Shown here piece after piece: positions 54,189 through 64,000 of a stretch of 64,000 nucleotides of DNA. This DNA comes from Rhodoferax potami (GTDB lineage Bacteria; Pseudomonadota; Gammaproteobacteria; Burkholderiales; Burkholderiaceae_C), in assembly GCF_032193765.1 (NCBI RefSeq), contig NZ_JAVBIJ010000001.1, forward strand, positions 682,001-746,000. The letters run 5' to 3'. The notes beneath the pieces are model-generated. The model ran no database searches, was not told the DNA's origin, and worked only from the letters and a program-made list of their open reading frames with translations. Every line of letters begins with the position of its first letter. The stretch's first letter is position 1. The position numbers were made by a program, and so were the translations under genes.

Positions 54189-56420
54189 TTACGCCGCTTC
54201 CATGGTGATGGCCACGCCGCCTAGCACCGCGTTGCCCGAGAGCGGGTCGCGCAACTGGTCGTCCAGCAAGGCATTGAGGTTGGCGCCCGGGCGCTCCGCC
54301 GCCACCCGCAGCTTTGCGCCCGGCAGGTTGTGGCCCCAGCCGTGCGGCAGGCTCACCACGCCGGGCATCATGTCGGTGCTGAACTGCACTTGCGCTTGCA
54401 CACTGCGGTGACCGTTGCGCAGTGTGGCCATGCCGCCGTCTTGCACTCCATGGCGTGCAGCATCGTCTGGGTGGACCAGCGCGGTGCAGCGGAAAGGGCC
54501 CTTGGCCAGCGTGGGCAGGTTGTGCATCCAGCTGTTGTTGGTGCGCACATCGCGCCGGCCAATAATGACTAAATCGGGCGCTAGCCCAGACAGATCCCGC
54601 GCAGCACGCTCTAAATCTTGTAGCAAAAGCGGGGGTGCAAGCTCCACCTTGCCGCTGGGGGTGCGCAGCATTTCGGGAATGCGGGGCTGCAGTTCGCCCA
54701 GGTCAATGCCGCCGCTGTCGCTGGCGGCCATCACCTTTTGCAGATTCAAACCTTCAGGTTTCAGACCAAAGTTGTCGCCGTAGGGGCCACTGCGCAGCGC
54801 CACATCCAGCCCGCGCTGAGGGCCGCGCAAGCTGCCGGTCGCTGCGATGACGGCAGTGGCATGGGGGCCAAACAAGCGGTTGGCGTCGTCGGCAAACTGC
54901 TGGTCGTCGAGCAGGTTGGCGTCCTGCTGTGCACCTTGGCCTTGCACGATGGCGGTCAGCTTGAGCAGGGTTTGCCACTCTTCAGGCTGGCCATCGGGGC
55001 GGGGTAGCACCGGCGCGCTGTAGCGCGCATGGTTGCGCCACGAGAGCTGGGGGAAGGCCACGTCGTAGTGCAAGTCTTCGAGCGGCGAGAGGCCTGGCAG
55101 GATCACATCTGCATGGCGGGTGGTTTCATTCAGGTAGATGTCCAGGCTGACCATGAAGTCCAGCGAGTCCAGCGCTTTGGCAAGGCGCGGGCCATCCGGG
55201 CTGGAGAGCACCGGGTTGGTGGCCACGGTGATTAGCGCACGCACCTGGCCTTCGCCGGGTGTTTCGATTTCTTCTGCCATGCAGGTAATGGGCAGTTCGC
55301 CATACACCTCGGGCGCGCCGCTCACGCGGGCATGGTGGCGGCCGGTGCTCACGCCTTTACCAATACCGGGCTTGCCCACGGTGTTGCTGGCAAAGGCGGC
55401 AGATTTGGCAAACAGCATGCCGCCTTCCATGTCCAAGTGGCCGGTCAGGGTGTTGAGCACATCCACCAACCAGCTTGCCAGCGTGCCGTATTGCTGGGTG
55501 CAAGTGCCGATGCGGGCATACACCGCCGCTTTGGGCGTGCTGGCAATCTGGCGCGCCAGGCTGCGAATGGTGTCGGCCGGCATGCCGCAACGGGCGGCTG
55601 CGGCTTCAGGCGTGAAACCGGCTACCGCTGCGCGCACTTCCTCAGCGCCCTGCACCCATGGCGCCACCCGACCCAGGTTCACTCGATTTTCCGCAAACAG
55701 CACCTGCACCATGGCCGCCAGCAAAAACACGTCGGCCCCCGGGCGGATGAAGTGGTGCGCGTCGGCCACGGCGGCTGTTTCTGTGCGGCGCGGGTCGATC
55801 ACGATGAGCTGGCCACCCCGGGCCTGCAGCGCTTTGGCCTTGCCCTTGAAGTCGGGCACGGTCCACATGCTGCCATTGCTGGCCAGCGGGTTGGCGCCAA
55901 TCACCACCAGCAAATCGGTGCGGCTGATGTCGGGCAGGGCGGTGGAGAGCCAGTGGCCGAACATCAGGCCGCTGGCTAGCTGCTTGGGCATCTGGTCCAG
56001 GGTAGAGGCGGAAAACACATTGCGGCTGCCGATGGCGCGCGCCAGCTTTCCGAAATAGGTGAGCAGGCCGATCTTGTGGGCCGACGGGTTGCCCACGGCC
56101 ATGGCGACCGCGTGCTTGCCGTGAGCGGCCATGAGCGGCGGCAGGCGCTTCTCAATCTCGGCAAAGGCCTCGTCCCAAGTCGCGGGTTCGTGTTTGCCGT
56201 TGCGCTTGATCAGCGGGGTGCGCAGGCGGTCCGGGTCTTCGTGCAGGTCTTTGAGTGCAATCGCCTTGGGGCAGATGTAGCCGCGGCTCAGCACATCGGC
56301 CTCATGCCCGCGGATGCTGATGACCTTCTGGTCCTGGACCTTGATTTCCAGCCCGCAGCAGGCCTCGCACAGGGGGCAGATACGGTGATGGGTGTGCACG
56401 GGTTGGCTTGTCTCGCTCAT
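54189..56420 (-). CDS. molybdopterin-dependent oxidoreductase (formate dehydrogenase-like)
   Basis: 743 residues from ATG 56420. An N-terminal [4Fe-4S] site (CPLCEACCGL, later GYICPKA), then the molybdopterin guanine dinucleotide fold (ALPDISRTDLLVVIGANPLA, IDPRRTETAAVADAH) and a C-terminal MopB domain (VVSLPHGWGHNLPGAKL). In line with the formate dehydrogenase SeCys the sequence is VFSASTLDQMPK, so Asp142 would be the metal ligand. No signal peptide; likely cytoplasmic, without visible partner subunits. Substrate unknown. Contains a family 1 repeat before the C-terminal domain. Divergent from the PYP operon. Confidence 0.82.
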   Translation of the reverse strand: MSETSQPVHTHHRICPLCEACCGLEIKVQDQKVISIRGHEADVLSRGYICPKAIALKDLHEDPDRLRTPLIKRNGKHEPATWDEAFAEIEKRLPPLMAAHGKHAVAMAVGNPSAHKIGLLTYFGKLARAIGSRNVFSASTLDQMPKQLASGLMFGHWLSTALPDISRTDLLVVIGANPLASNGSMWTVPDFKGKAKALQARGGQLIVIDPRRTETAAVADAHHFIRPGADVFLLAAMVQVLFAENRVNLGRVAPWVQGAEEVRAAVAGFTPEAAAARCGMPADTIRSLARQIASTPKAAVYARIGTCTQQYGTLASWLVDVLNTLTGHLDMEGGMLFAKSAAFASNTVGKPGIGKGVSTGRHHARVSGAPEVYGELPITCMAEEIETPGEGQVRALITVATNPVLSSPDGPRLAKALDSLDFMVSLDIYLNETTRHADVILPGLSPLEDLHYDVAFPQLSWRNHARYSAPVLPRPDGQPEEWQTLLKLTAIVQGQGAQQDANLLDDQQFADDANRLFGPHATAVIAATGSLRGPQRGLDVALRSGPYGDNFGLKPEGLNLQKVMAASDSGGIDLGELQPRIPEMLRTPSGKVELAPPLLLQDLERAARDLSGLAPDLVIIGRRDVRTNNSWMHNLPTLAKGPFRCTALVHPDDAARHGVQDGGMATLRNGHRSVQAQVQFSTDMMPGVVSLPHGWGHNLPGAKLRVAAERPGANLNALLDDQLRDPLSGNAVLGGVAITMEAA
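54570..54629 (-). repeat. dispersed repeat family 1, copy inside the molybdopterin oxidoreductase gene (I)
   Basis: On the coding strand it reads CTTTTGCTACAAGATTTAGA, then GCGTGCTGCGCGGGATCTGT, then CTGGGCTAGCGCCCGATTTA, matching the intergenic copy at 51410-51466 block by block. It is translated LLLQDLERAARDLSGLAPDL at residues about 598-617, before the C-terminal domain. Confidence 0.7.
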
Positions 56421-56598
56421 GGTTCTGGTGCTTTCGGTTGCGAATGAAGCTTTATTGCTGCACTGCGCCTGCTTGTCCAGAACCCACGCGACAGGAGGCG
56501 TGCCCTCGTGGGGTGGCAACAGTCAGGTGCCCTACAAGGCGGGAGTGCTAGGATGCGATACGCTGCTTAAACAGTTTTTGTGTTTCTTGGGGAAAAGT

Positions 56599-57003
56599 AT
56601 GAATAACGAGTTATTGGCTTTTGATACTCCCGGACTCTGCGCCCTGTTGAGCGATGTGCCGGCGGAGGACCTCGACGCCTTGCCCTTCGGTGTGATCGGC
56701 TTCGACGCCAGCGGACATATCCAGCGCTACAACGCCTATGAATCCAAGGCGGCCATGTTCGACCCCAAGACCGTCATCGGCCAGCATGTGTTCGTGGAAC
56801 TTGCTCCCTGCTTCAACAACTACCTGGTCGCCACCCGCTTCGAGGATGCTGCCGCCGCCAGTGAGGCCCTCGACGAAACCATGCCCTATGTGCTGACCTT
56901 CCGGATGCGGCCTACACGGGTGCAGATCCGTCTATTGGCGCAGCCGGACCAGGGTTTGCGGTTTATTTTGGTGTTGCGCACGCCGGCACCTGCCAAGGCC
57001 TGA
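56599..57003 (+). CDS. pyp: photoactive yellow protein (PYP)
   Basis: 134 residues from ATG 56599 (GGGGA upstream), against 125 in Halorhodospira halophila PYP. The family blocks align without gaps: LPFGVIGFDASGHIQRYNAY, VIGQHVFVELAPCF and FRMRPTRVQIR. The chromophore-binding Cys is Cys71 (Cys69 in H. halophila), and the chromophore hydrogen-bonding pair is present as Tyr44 and Glu48 (Tyr42, Glu46). Arg52 is replaced by Phe54 and Thr50 by Ala52, which usually tune colour and photocycle speed. A blue-light receptor that binds p-coumaric acid as a thioester. It is followed by a PAS protein and a p-coumarate ligase-like gene. Divergent from the molybdopterin gene. Confidence 0.9.
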   Translation: MNNELLAFDTPGLCALLSDVPAEDLDALPFGVIGFDASGHIQRYNAYESKAAMFDPKTVIGQHVFVELAPCFNNYLVATRFEDAAAASEALDETMPYVLTFRMRPTRVQIRLLAQPDQGLRFILVLRTPAPAKA

Positions 57004-57006
57004 GCC

Positions 57007-57456
57007 ATGGAACTCGGCCAAGACCCCGACAGCGGCTTGGACGCCGCCCAACTGCAGCTTGAATACAGCGCGCTGCTGCAGTTTTTGCACCTCGCACCGA
57101 TCGGCCTGGTGCGGGCCCGCTTTTCAGGCGAAATTGTCTTGATGAACCCCATGGCTTCGCAGCTGCTGAATGCCATCGGCATGCATGATGTGGAGTTCAA
57201 CATCTTTGACATCTTCGACAAGGTGTCCAAAGACCTGCGCATGCTGGTGCAGGAGTTTCCGGACTCCAAAGACGTCATCCTGTGTGAAGACTTCCAGATG
57301 CTGCTGCCTGAAAACAAGGCCGCCAAAGACGCCCCGATTGCCCTCGGCGTCACCGTCATGCGGCTGCCGGCCGACCCGGATACCTTGATGGTGGTGATCA
57401 CCGACGCCTCCGGCGCCTGGCGGCTCAAGCGCTTGCAAGCCGCCTGGATCCGCTAG
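57007..57456 (+). CDS. small PAS-domain protein in the PYP operon
   Basis: 149 residues, 3 bases after the pyp stop. LLQFLHLAPIGLVRARFSGE, then IVLMNPMASQLLNAIG begins a PAS fold; residues about 60-95 (NIFDIFDKVSKDLRMLVQEF) and the C-terminal beta-strand LMVVITDASGAWRL complete it. It has no output domain, so it probably works as a partner or downstream signal carrier of PYP; this is inference. One Cys (in ILCEDF) is present but not at a PYP-like place. It is 5 bases before the ligase gene, consistent with one transcript. Confidence 0.75.
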   Translation: MELGQDPDSGLDAAQLQLEYSALLQFLHLAPIGLVRARFSGEIVLMNPMASQLLNAIGMHDVEFNIFDIFDKVSKDLRMLVQEFPDSKDVILCEDFQMLLPENKAAKDAPIALGVTVMRLPADPDTLMVVITDASGAWRLKRLQAAWIR

Positions 57457-57461
57457 AACCC

Positions 57462-58736
57462 ATGGCCCCCGGCGACGCACTCTTATGGTGGCGTGAGCCT
57501 GCGGTGGTTCAGCGCTTTGTGGCTGACCTGCTGCAGTCCGAAATGGCGTTGCTCCGCCCCTCTGGCTGGGCATGGCCAGCCGCCGCACAAGGCGATATCC
57601 ATCTGGTGCGCGACCTGCAGGCGGATTCGCTGGAAATGATGTCGCTCTTTGCCGCGTTTGCCGATGCCTTGCCCGCGCAAACGCCCGACATGGTCGACAC
57701 CCTGCACGAGCACACCACCTGGCACGGCTGGGCACAGGTGCTCGCCAGCGCCATGGATGCTGCATATGCCCACAGCGGTGCCCGCATGCCCGTGCGCTTT
57801 CGTACCTCGGGGAGCACCGGCACCCCCAAGAGTTGTGTGCATGCGCTCAGTGACTTGGTGCAGGAAATGCAGGCCATGGCCGCAGTGCTGGCGAAGTTGC
57901 AGCTGCCGATTCAGCGCGTGGTCTCTGCGGTGCGCAGCCACCACATTTACGGTTTTTTATTCACGGTGCTGTTGCCGCGCATCGTGCAACCGCAGCTGGT
58001 GCCAGTATTGAGCATGCAGGGGCGCGCACCGCTGGGGCTGGAGAGGTCGTTGCAGCCGGGGGATCTGGTAGTGGCTTTCCCCGACTGGTGGCGCGCTGCG
58101 CTGCGGTCGTCGGTTCGCTTTCCTGAGGGCGTGGTGGGGGTCAGCTCCACCGCACCGTGCCCCGAAGACGTAGAGCAGGCTGCGCTGGCGGCCGGCCTGC
58201 AAGAGTTTTTGCAGATTTACGGTAGCAGCGAGACAGCGGGCATAGGCTGGCGGGCCTCGGGTGCTGGCATGGCCGCGTTTCAGCTCCACGGGTTCTGGCA
58301 GCGTGTGGCGGACGCACCGCACCACCTGCAGCGCACCCATGCCGATGGCAGCACCGCCCGAGTCGCCCTGCAGGACGCATTGACCTGGCAGGCGGATGGC
58401 TGCTTTGTTCCCGGCCCGCGGCTCGATGCCACGGTGCAAGTGGGCGGGGTGAATGTGGATTTGGCGCAGCTGCAAATTAAGCTGCAGGGGCACCCGGCGG
58501 TGCAGGCGGTGGCGCTGCGTTTGCGCCCGTTTGCGGGCACACCGCGTATCAAAGCCTTTGTGGTTCCGGCGGACCCGGCCTCGGCAGATGCTGCCTTGCG
58601 GGAAGCGCTTGCAGTTTGGTGCCGCCAGCATCTGGCTCCTGCTGCGCGGCCGGTGCATTGGGCCTTCGGACCCGCATTGCCAGTGAATGCGCACGGCAAG
58701 CCCGCAGACTGGCCGGTGGACCTTGACGCGGCGTAG
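57462..58736 (+). CDS. pcl: PYP-associated 4-coumarate-CoA ligase-like enzyme
   Basis: 424 residues, much shorter than plant-type 4CL (about 550), as expected for ligases found beside pyp. Adenylation motifs in order: phosphate loop RTSGSTGTPKSCVH (about residue 113), aromatic YGFLFTVLLPRIV, IYGSSETAGIGWR, and the C-terminal GKPADW with the catalytic-type Lys (VNAHGKPAD). It would activate p-coumarate to p-coumaroyl-AMP/CoA for attachment to PYP. No tyrosine ammonia-lyase gene lies in the window, so the p-coumarate must come from elsewhere. Function inferred from family and neighbourhood. Confidence 0.82.
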   Translation: MAPGDALLWWREPAVVQRFVADLLQSEMALLRPSGWAWPAAAQGDIHLVRDLQADSLEMMSLFAAFADALPAQTPDMVDTLHEHTTWHGWAQVLASAMDAAYAHSGARMPVRFRTSGSTGTPKSCVHALSDLVQEMQAMAAVLAKLQLPIQRVVSAVRSHHIYGFLFTVLLPRIVQPQLVPVLSMQGRAPLGLERSLQPGDLVVAFPDWWRAALRSSVRFPEGVVGVSSTAPCPEDVEQAALAAGLQEFLQIYGSSETAGIGWRASGAGMAAFQLHGFWQRVADAPHHLQRTHADGSTARVALQDALTWQADGCFVPGPRLDATVQVGGVNVDLAQLQIKLQGHPAVQAVALRLRPFAGTPRIKAFVVPADPASADAALREALAVWCRQHLAPAARPVHWAFGPALPVNAHGKPADWPVDLDAA

Positions 58737-58810
58737 TCAAAGCCACTTGTCATTGAAGAGTCATTGGGCTACTGCCAGAATGGACTTTTCATGTCCATGG
58801 GGAGCCCTTA

Positions 58811-61668
<2,858 letters not shown>

Positions 61669-61693
<25 letters not shown>

Positions 61694-62562
61694 TCCGCTA
61701 GCAGGGTGAGCGCATGCCGCACTTTGGCAGGCTGCTCGCCCCGCCGCGGGGTGACGGCATAGATCACGAATTCGGGCAACTTCCAGTCGGGCAGCACCTG
61801 CACCAGGCGTCCGTCGGCCATGGCACGGCGGTCGTCCTCGGTCACCGTGACGCTGATGCCCCAGCCCGCCACGCACAAGGAGTGCAGCACGGTCACTTGC
61901 GAGGCGCGTACGCGGCCCGTTACTTGCACGCGCTCTGTCTCTCCACCCGGTCCATGCAGCACCAAGGTTTCTTCGCCATTGCCTGACGGGCGCCCGCCCA
62001 GCCAGGCATGGTGTGCAAGGTCACGCGGGTGTTGGGGCCAGCCGTGCTGGGCCAGGTAGGCGGGTGATGCGCACATCTGGGCTTCCATCACCCCCAGCCG
62101 GCGCGAGATCATGCTGGAGTCCGGCAGGCTGCCGGTGCGCAGCGCAATGTCCACCCGGTCTTCAATCAGGTCCAGCACTGCATCGTCCAGCAAGAGGCTG
62201 ATGTGCAACTTGGCATGGTCCTTCAGCGGCAACAAGACTTGCGCCAGCAGGGCCCCCATGCCGATGGGGGCGGTGATGCGCAGCTCACCCTCAGGTTCGT
62301 CCCGGTGCAGCACCAGCGCCTGGTCTGCAGCGCGGGCCGCAGCCACCATGGCGGTGCAGCCCTCTACATAGCGGGCTCCGGCCTCTGTCAGCGTCAGCTT
62401 GCGGGTGGATCGATGGAGCAGCGCCAGGCCCAACGCGTCTTCCAGCTGGCGCAGGTGCTGGCTTACGGCCGAGGGCGTCATGCCCAGCTGGCGGGCTGCG
62501 CCGCTGAGGCTGCCGGCAGCGACCACTTCGGCAAATACGGCCATGCGTTTGAGTTGGTCCAT
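61669..62562 (-). CDS. LysR-family transcriptional regulator
   Basis: 297 residues. Winged helix start [40 protein letters not shown]. The effector-domain half ([18 protein letters not shown]) is of the type found in LysR proteins next to small oxidoreductases. Divergent from an NAD(P)-binding oxidoreductase gene with inverted repeats between; probably its regulator. Its 3' end overlaps that of acnA by 25 bp. Confidence 0.9.
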
Positions 62563-62576
62563 ATCTAATTATTAAG

Positions 62577-62607
62577 TTTTACTTCACGGTAAAAGCGAAA
62601 TTTACCG
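62577..62607. promoter_or_regulatory. overlapping inverted repeats, possible LysR operator
   Basis: TTTTAC (62577-62582)-6-GTAAAA (62589-62594) and CGGTAAA (62587-62593)-7-TTTACCG (62601-62607) share the central half site. They lie between the divergent LysR and oxidoreductase genes, 15-45 bases from the LysR start. Confidence 0.5.
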
Positions 62608-62675
62608 TCTATTCAGGTTTTCGTGAAGCAATCACACTCACGCCATTGCTTAACCACCTTGAAACAGGAGTTTTT

Positions 62676-63320
62676 ATGAAGATTGCATTGATTGGCGCCA
62701 CGGGTTTTGTTGGCACCCCTTTGTTGGCCGAGTTGCTGAGTCGTGGTCACCACGTCACCGTGCTGGCCCGCAATCCCGGCAAGTTGCCGGCCCAACCCGG
62801 TTTGACTGTGGTGGCTGCCGACGCATTGGATGCTGCCCAAGTCGCCCAGGCCGCTGCCGGCCATGACGCGGTGGTCAGCGCTTACAACCCCGGCTGGACC
62901 GAGCCGCGCATCGGCGAAATCTTTTTGCAAGCCACCCGCGCCATTTTTGATGGCGTCAAGCAGTCCAGCGTGAAGCGCTTTTTGATGGTGGGCGGCGCGG
63001 GTAGCCTGTATGTGGCGCCCGGCGTGCAGCTGGTGGATACCCCTGAGTTCCCCGCCGAGATCAAAGTGGCGGCCTCTGCCGCCCGCGACGCGTTGAATCT
63101 GATCCAACAGGAATCTGCGCTGGATTGGTCTTTCGTGTCGCCCCCCATCTTGCTGAACCCCGGCGTGCGCACTGGCCAATACCGCGTGGGTGCCGATGAG
63201 CCCCTGTGGGCTGAAGGCGGAGCGCCCGGCAGCATTTCCGTGGACGACCTGGCGGTGGCCATCGTGGACGAGCTCGAAACGCCTAAGCACATTCAAAAGC
63301 GTTTTACGGTCGCCAACTAA
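62676..63320 (+). CDS. NAD(P)-dependent oxidoreductase (NmrA/atypical SDR type)
   Basis: 214 residues from ATG 62676 (ACAGGAG upstream). Rossmann start MKIALIGATGFVGTPLLAEL. It matches the atypical SDR group (NAD(P)-binding, YwnB/NmrA-like), for which the substrate is unknown. A YxxxK motif is absent, as usual for this group. Divergent from the LysR regulator. Confidence 0.82.
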   Translation: MKIALIGATGFVGTPLLAELLSRGHHVTVLARNPGKLPAQPGLTVVAADALDAAQVAQAAAGHDAVVSAYNPGWTEPRIGEIFLQATRAIFDGVKQSSVKRFLMVGGAGSLYVAPGVQLVDTPEFPAEIKVAASAARDALNLIQQESALDWSFVSPPILLNPGVRTGQYRVGADEPLWAEGGAPGSISVDDLAVAIVDELETPKHIQKRFTVAN

Positions 63321-63367
63321 GGCGATGCAAGGGCGGCACATTTGCCGCGCAAGGCCGCCCTTGATAT

Positions 63368-64000
63368 TCAGTGCGAGTGACCGTGGTGGTTGTCGCCACA
63401 GCTCGTTGCGGCAGCCGCCGGTTGACCCGTAAGTTCTTGCCGGGCCTGGCGCATCACCTGCCAGCCACCGTGCAGGGCCAGCGCAGCCATGCCGGAGGCC
63501 ACGATTAAGTCCGGCCAGCCGCTGCCGGTACCGAGTACCCCTGCCGCAGCCAGCATGACCAGCACATTGCCGATGGCGTCATTGCGGGAGCACAGCCACA
63601 CGCTGCGCATATTGGCGTCGCCTTCGCGAAAGGCATAGAGCATCCAGGCCACCGCTACGTTGGCCACCAGTGCCAGCAGGCCGATCACCCCCATGGTGGT
63701 GGCATCGGGCACGGTGCCGGTGTACAGGCTCCAGATTGCGCGGCCCAATATCAGGGCGCCAAAGCCCATCATGCACAGCGCCTTGACCACGGCCGCGCGT
63801 GCACGCCAGGCTAGGGCGGCAGACAGCACTGCGAGTGATACGCCGTAGTTCAGCGCGTCGCCCGCAAAGTCAATCGAGTCTGCCAAAAGGGACAGCGAGC
63901 CTGAGTGCCAGCCGCTGAACAGCTCCACGCCGAACATGGCGGCGTTGATCCACAAGGCCACCCACAAGACCCGGCGGTAGCGGGGCAGGTTGAGAATGCT
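63368..64000 (-). CDS. cation diffusion facilitator transporter, C-terminal part (start beyond window)
   Basis: 211 residues in the window; the frame is open to the right edge. Segments VLWVALWINAAMFGVELFSG, LLADSIDFAGDALNYGVSL (helix 2 metal-binding Asp residues, with an Asp pair spaced as in CDF proteins), and RSVWLCSRNDAIGNVLVMLA (helix 5 site) identify the CDF family; the end HHGHSH is a metal-binding His tail. Exports Zn2+, Co2+ or similar divalent ions. The region upstream of residue 1 is not visible. Confidence 0.85.
   Translation of the reverse strand, partial: SILNLPRYRRVLWVALWINAAMFGVELFSGWHSGSLSLLADSIDFAGDALNYGVSLAVLSAALAWRARAAVVKALCMMGFGALILGRAIWSLYTGTVPDATTMGVIGLLALVANVAVAWMLYAFREGDANMRSVWLCSRNDAIGNVLVMLAAAGVLGTGSGWPDLIVASGMAALALHGGWQVMRQARQELTGQPAAAATSCGDNHHGHSH

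Noticed and set aside
56421..56484. Inverted repeat GGTTCTGG/CCAGAACC upstream of pyp as a regulator site
   Set aside because: Arms are 48 bases apart with no other support; likely chance.

Overview
The window is a gene-dense (about 60% GC) chromosomal segment of a betaproteobacterium, most likely a Comamonadaceae member of the Rhodoferax/Curvibacter/Acidovorax type. This is inferred from the gene content (Bug-type tripartite tricarboxylate transporter protein, pyrG-kdsA-eno-ftsB operon, bamC-dapA pair, separate parE and parC) and from dispersed short repeats of a kind I associate with that family. No rRNA, tRNA, CRISPR array, insertion sequence or prophage was seen. The window opens inside a tRNA hydroxylation gene (trhP) and closes inside a cation diffusion facilitator gene.

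Layout. 0-10.5 kb: trhP end, a MASE3-PAS-GGDEF-EAL c-di-GMP protein whose third PAS resembles the FixL haem PAS, mutL, dedA, a second GGDEF-EAL protein and a FeeM-like acyltransferase. 10.6-24 kb: tsaE-amiC (cell wall) facing queG, small hydrolases, a pair of overlapping micro-ORFs, an AEC transporter, a Bug protein, xerD, an EAL-HDOD protein, a ferritin-like DUF455 protein, gamma carbonic anhydrase and hslO. 24-37.5 kb: the leftward housekeeping operon pyrG-kdsA-eno-ftsB-ATPase, then coaBC-dut, an FKBP, roxA, an Ala-rich lipoprotein, dapA-bamC, a methyltransferase/SDR pair and an MFS exporter. 37.6-43 kb: parE - lytic transglycosylase - parC. 43-51.4 kb: a lone carbamoyltransferase-like gene, then a complete RND efflux operon (adaptor, pump, outer-membrane channel) divergent from its TetR/AcrR-type regulator with a clear operator palindrome. 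51.4-64 kb: yigZ, MAPEG, the divergent argO/argP pair, a molybdopterin oxidoreductase, a three-gene photoactive yellow protein (PYP) operon, acnA, a LysR regulator divergent from an NAD(P)-binding oxidoreductase, and the CDF transporter.

Two things stand out. First, a cluster of a PYP photoreceptor (chromophore Cys, Tyr and Glu conserved), a small PAS protein and a compact adenylate-forming ligase that would activate p-coumarate. This looks like a blue-light sensing module. Second, a short (about 50-60 bp) dispersed repeat occurs at least ten times and sits inside protein-coding sequence at least six times. It is in frame in amiC and acnA, where it gives the same octapeptide GAARADST in two unrelated enzymes, it forms the signal peptide of the lytic transglycosylase, and copies lie in mutL (two) and the molybdopterin oxidoreductase. 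A second repeat family (39-bp core, 37 matches) is shared between the mutL linker and the trhP downstream region. These in-gene repeats resemble in concept the Rickettsia palindromic elements and may be a little-described protein-remodelling element.
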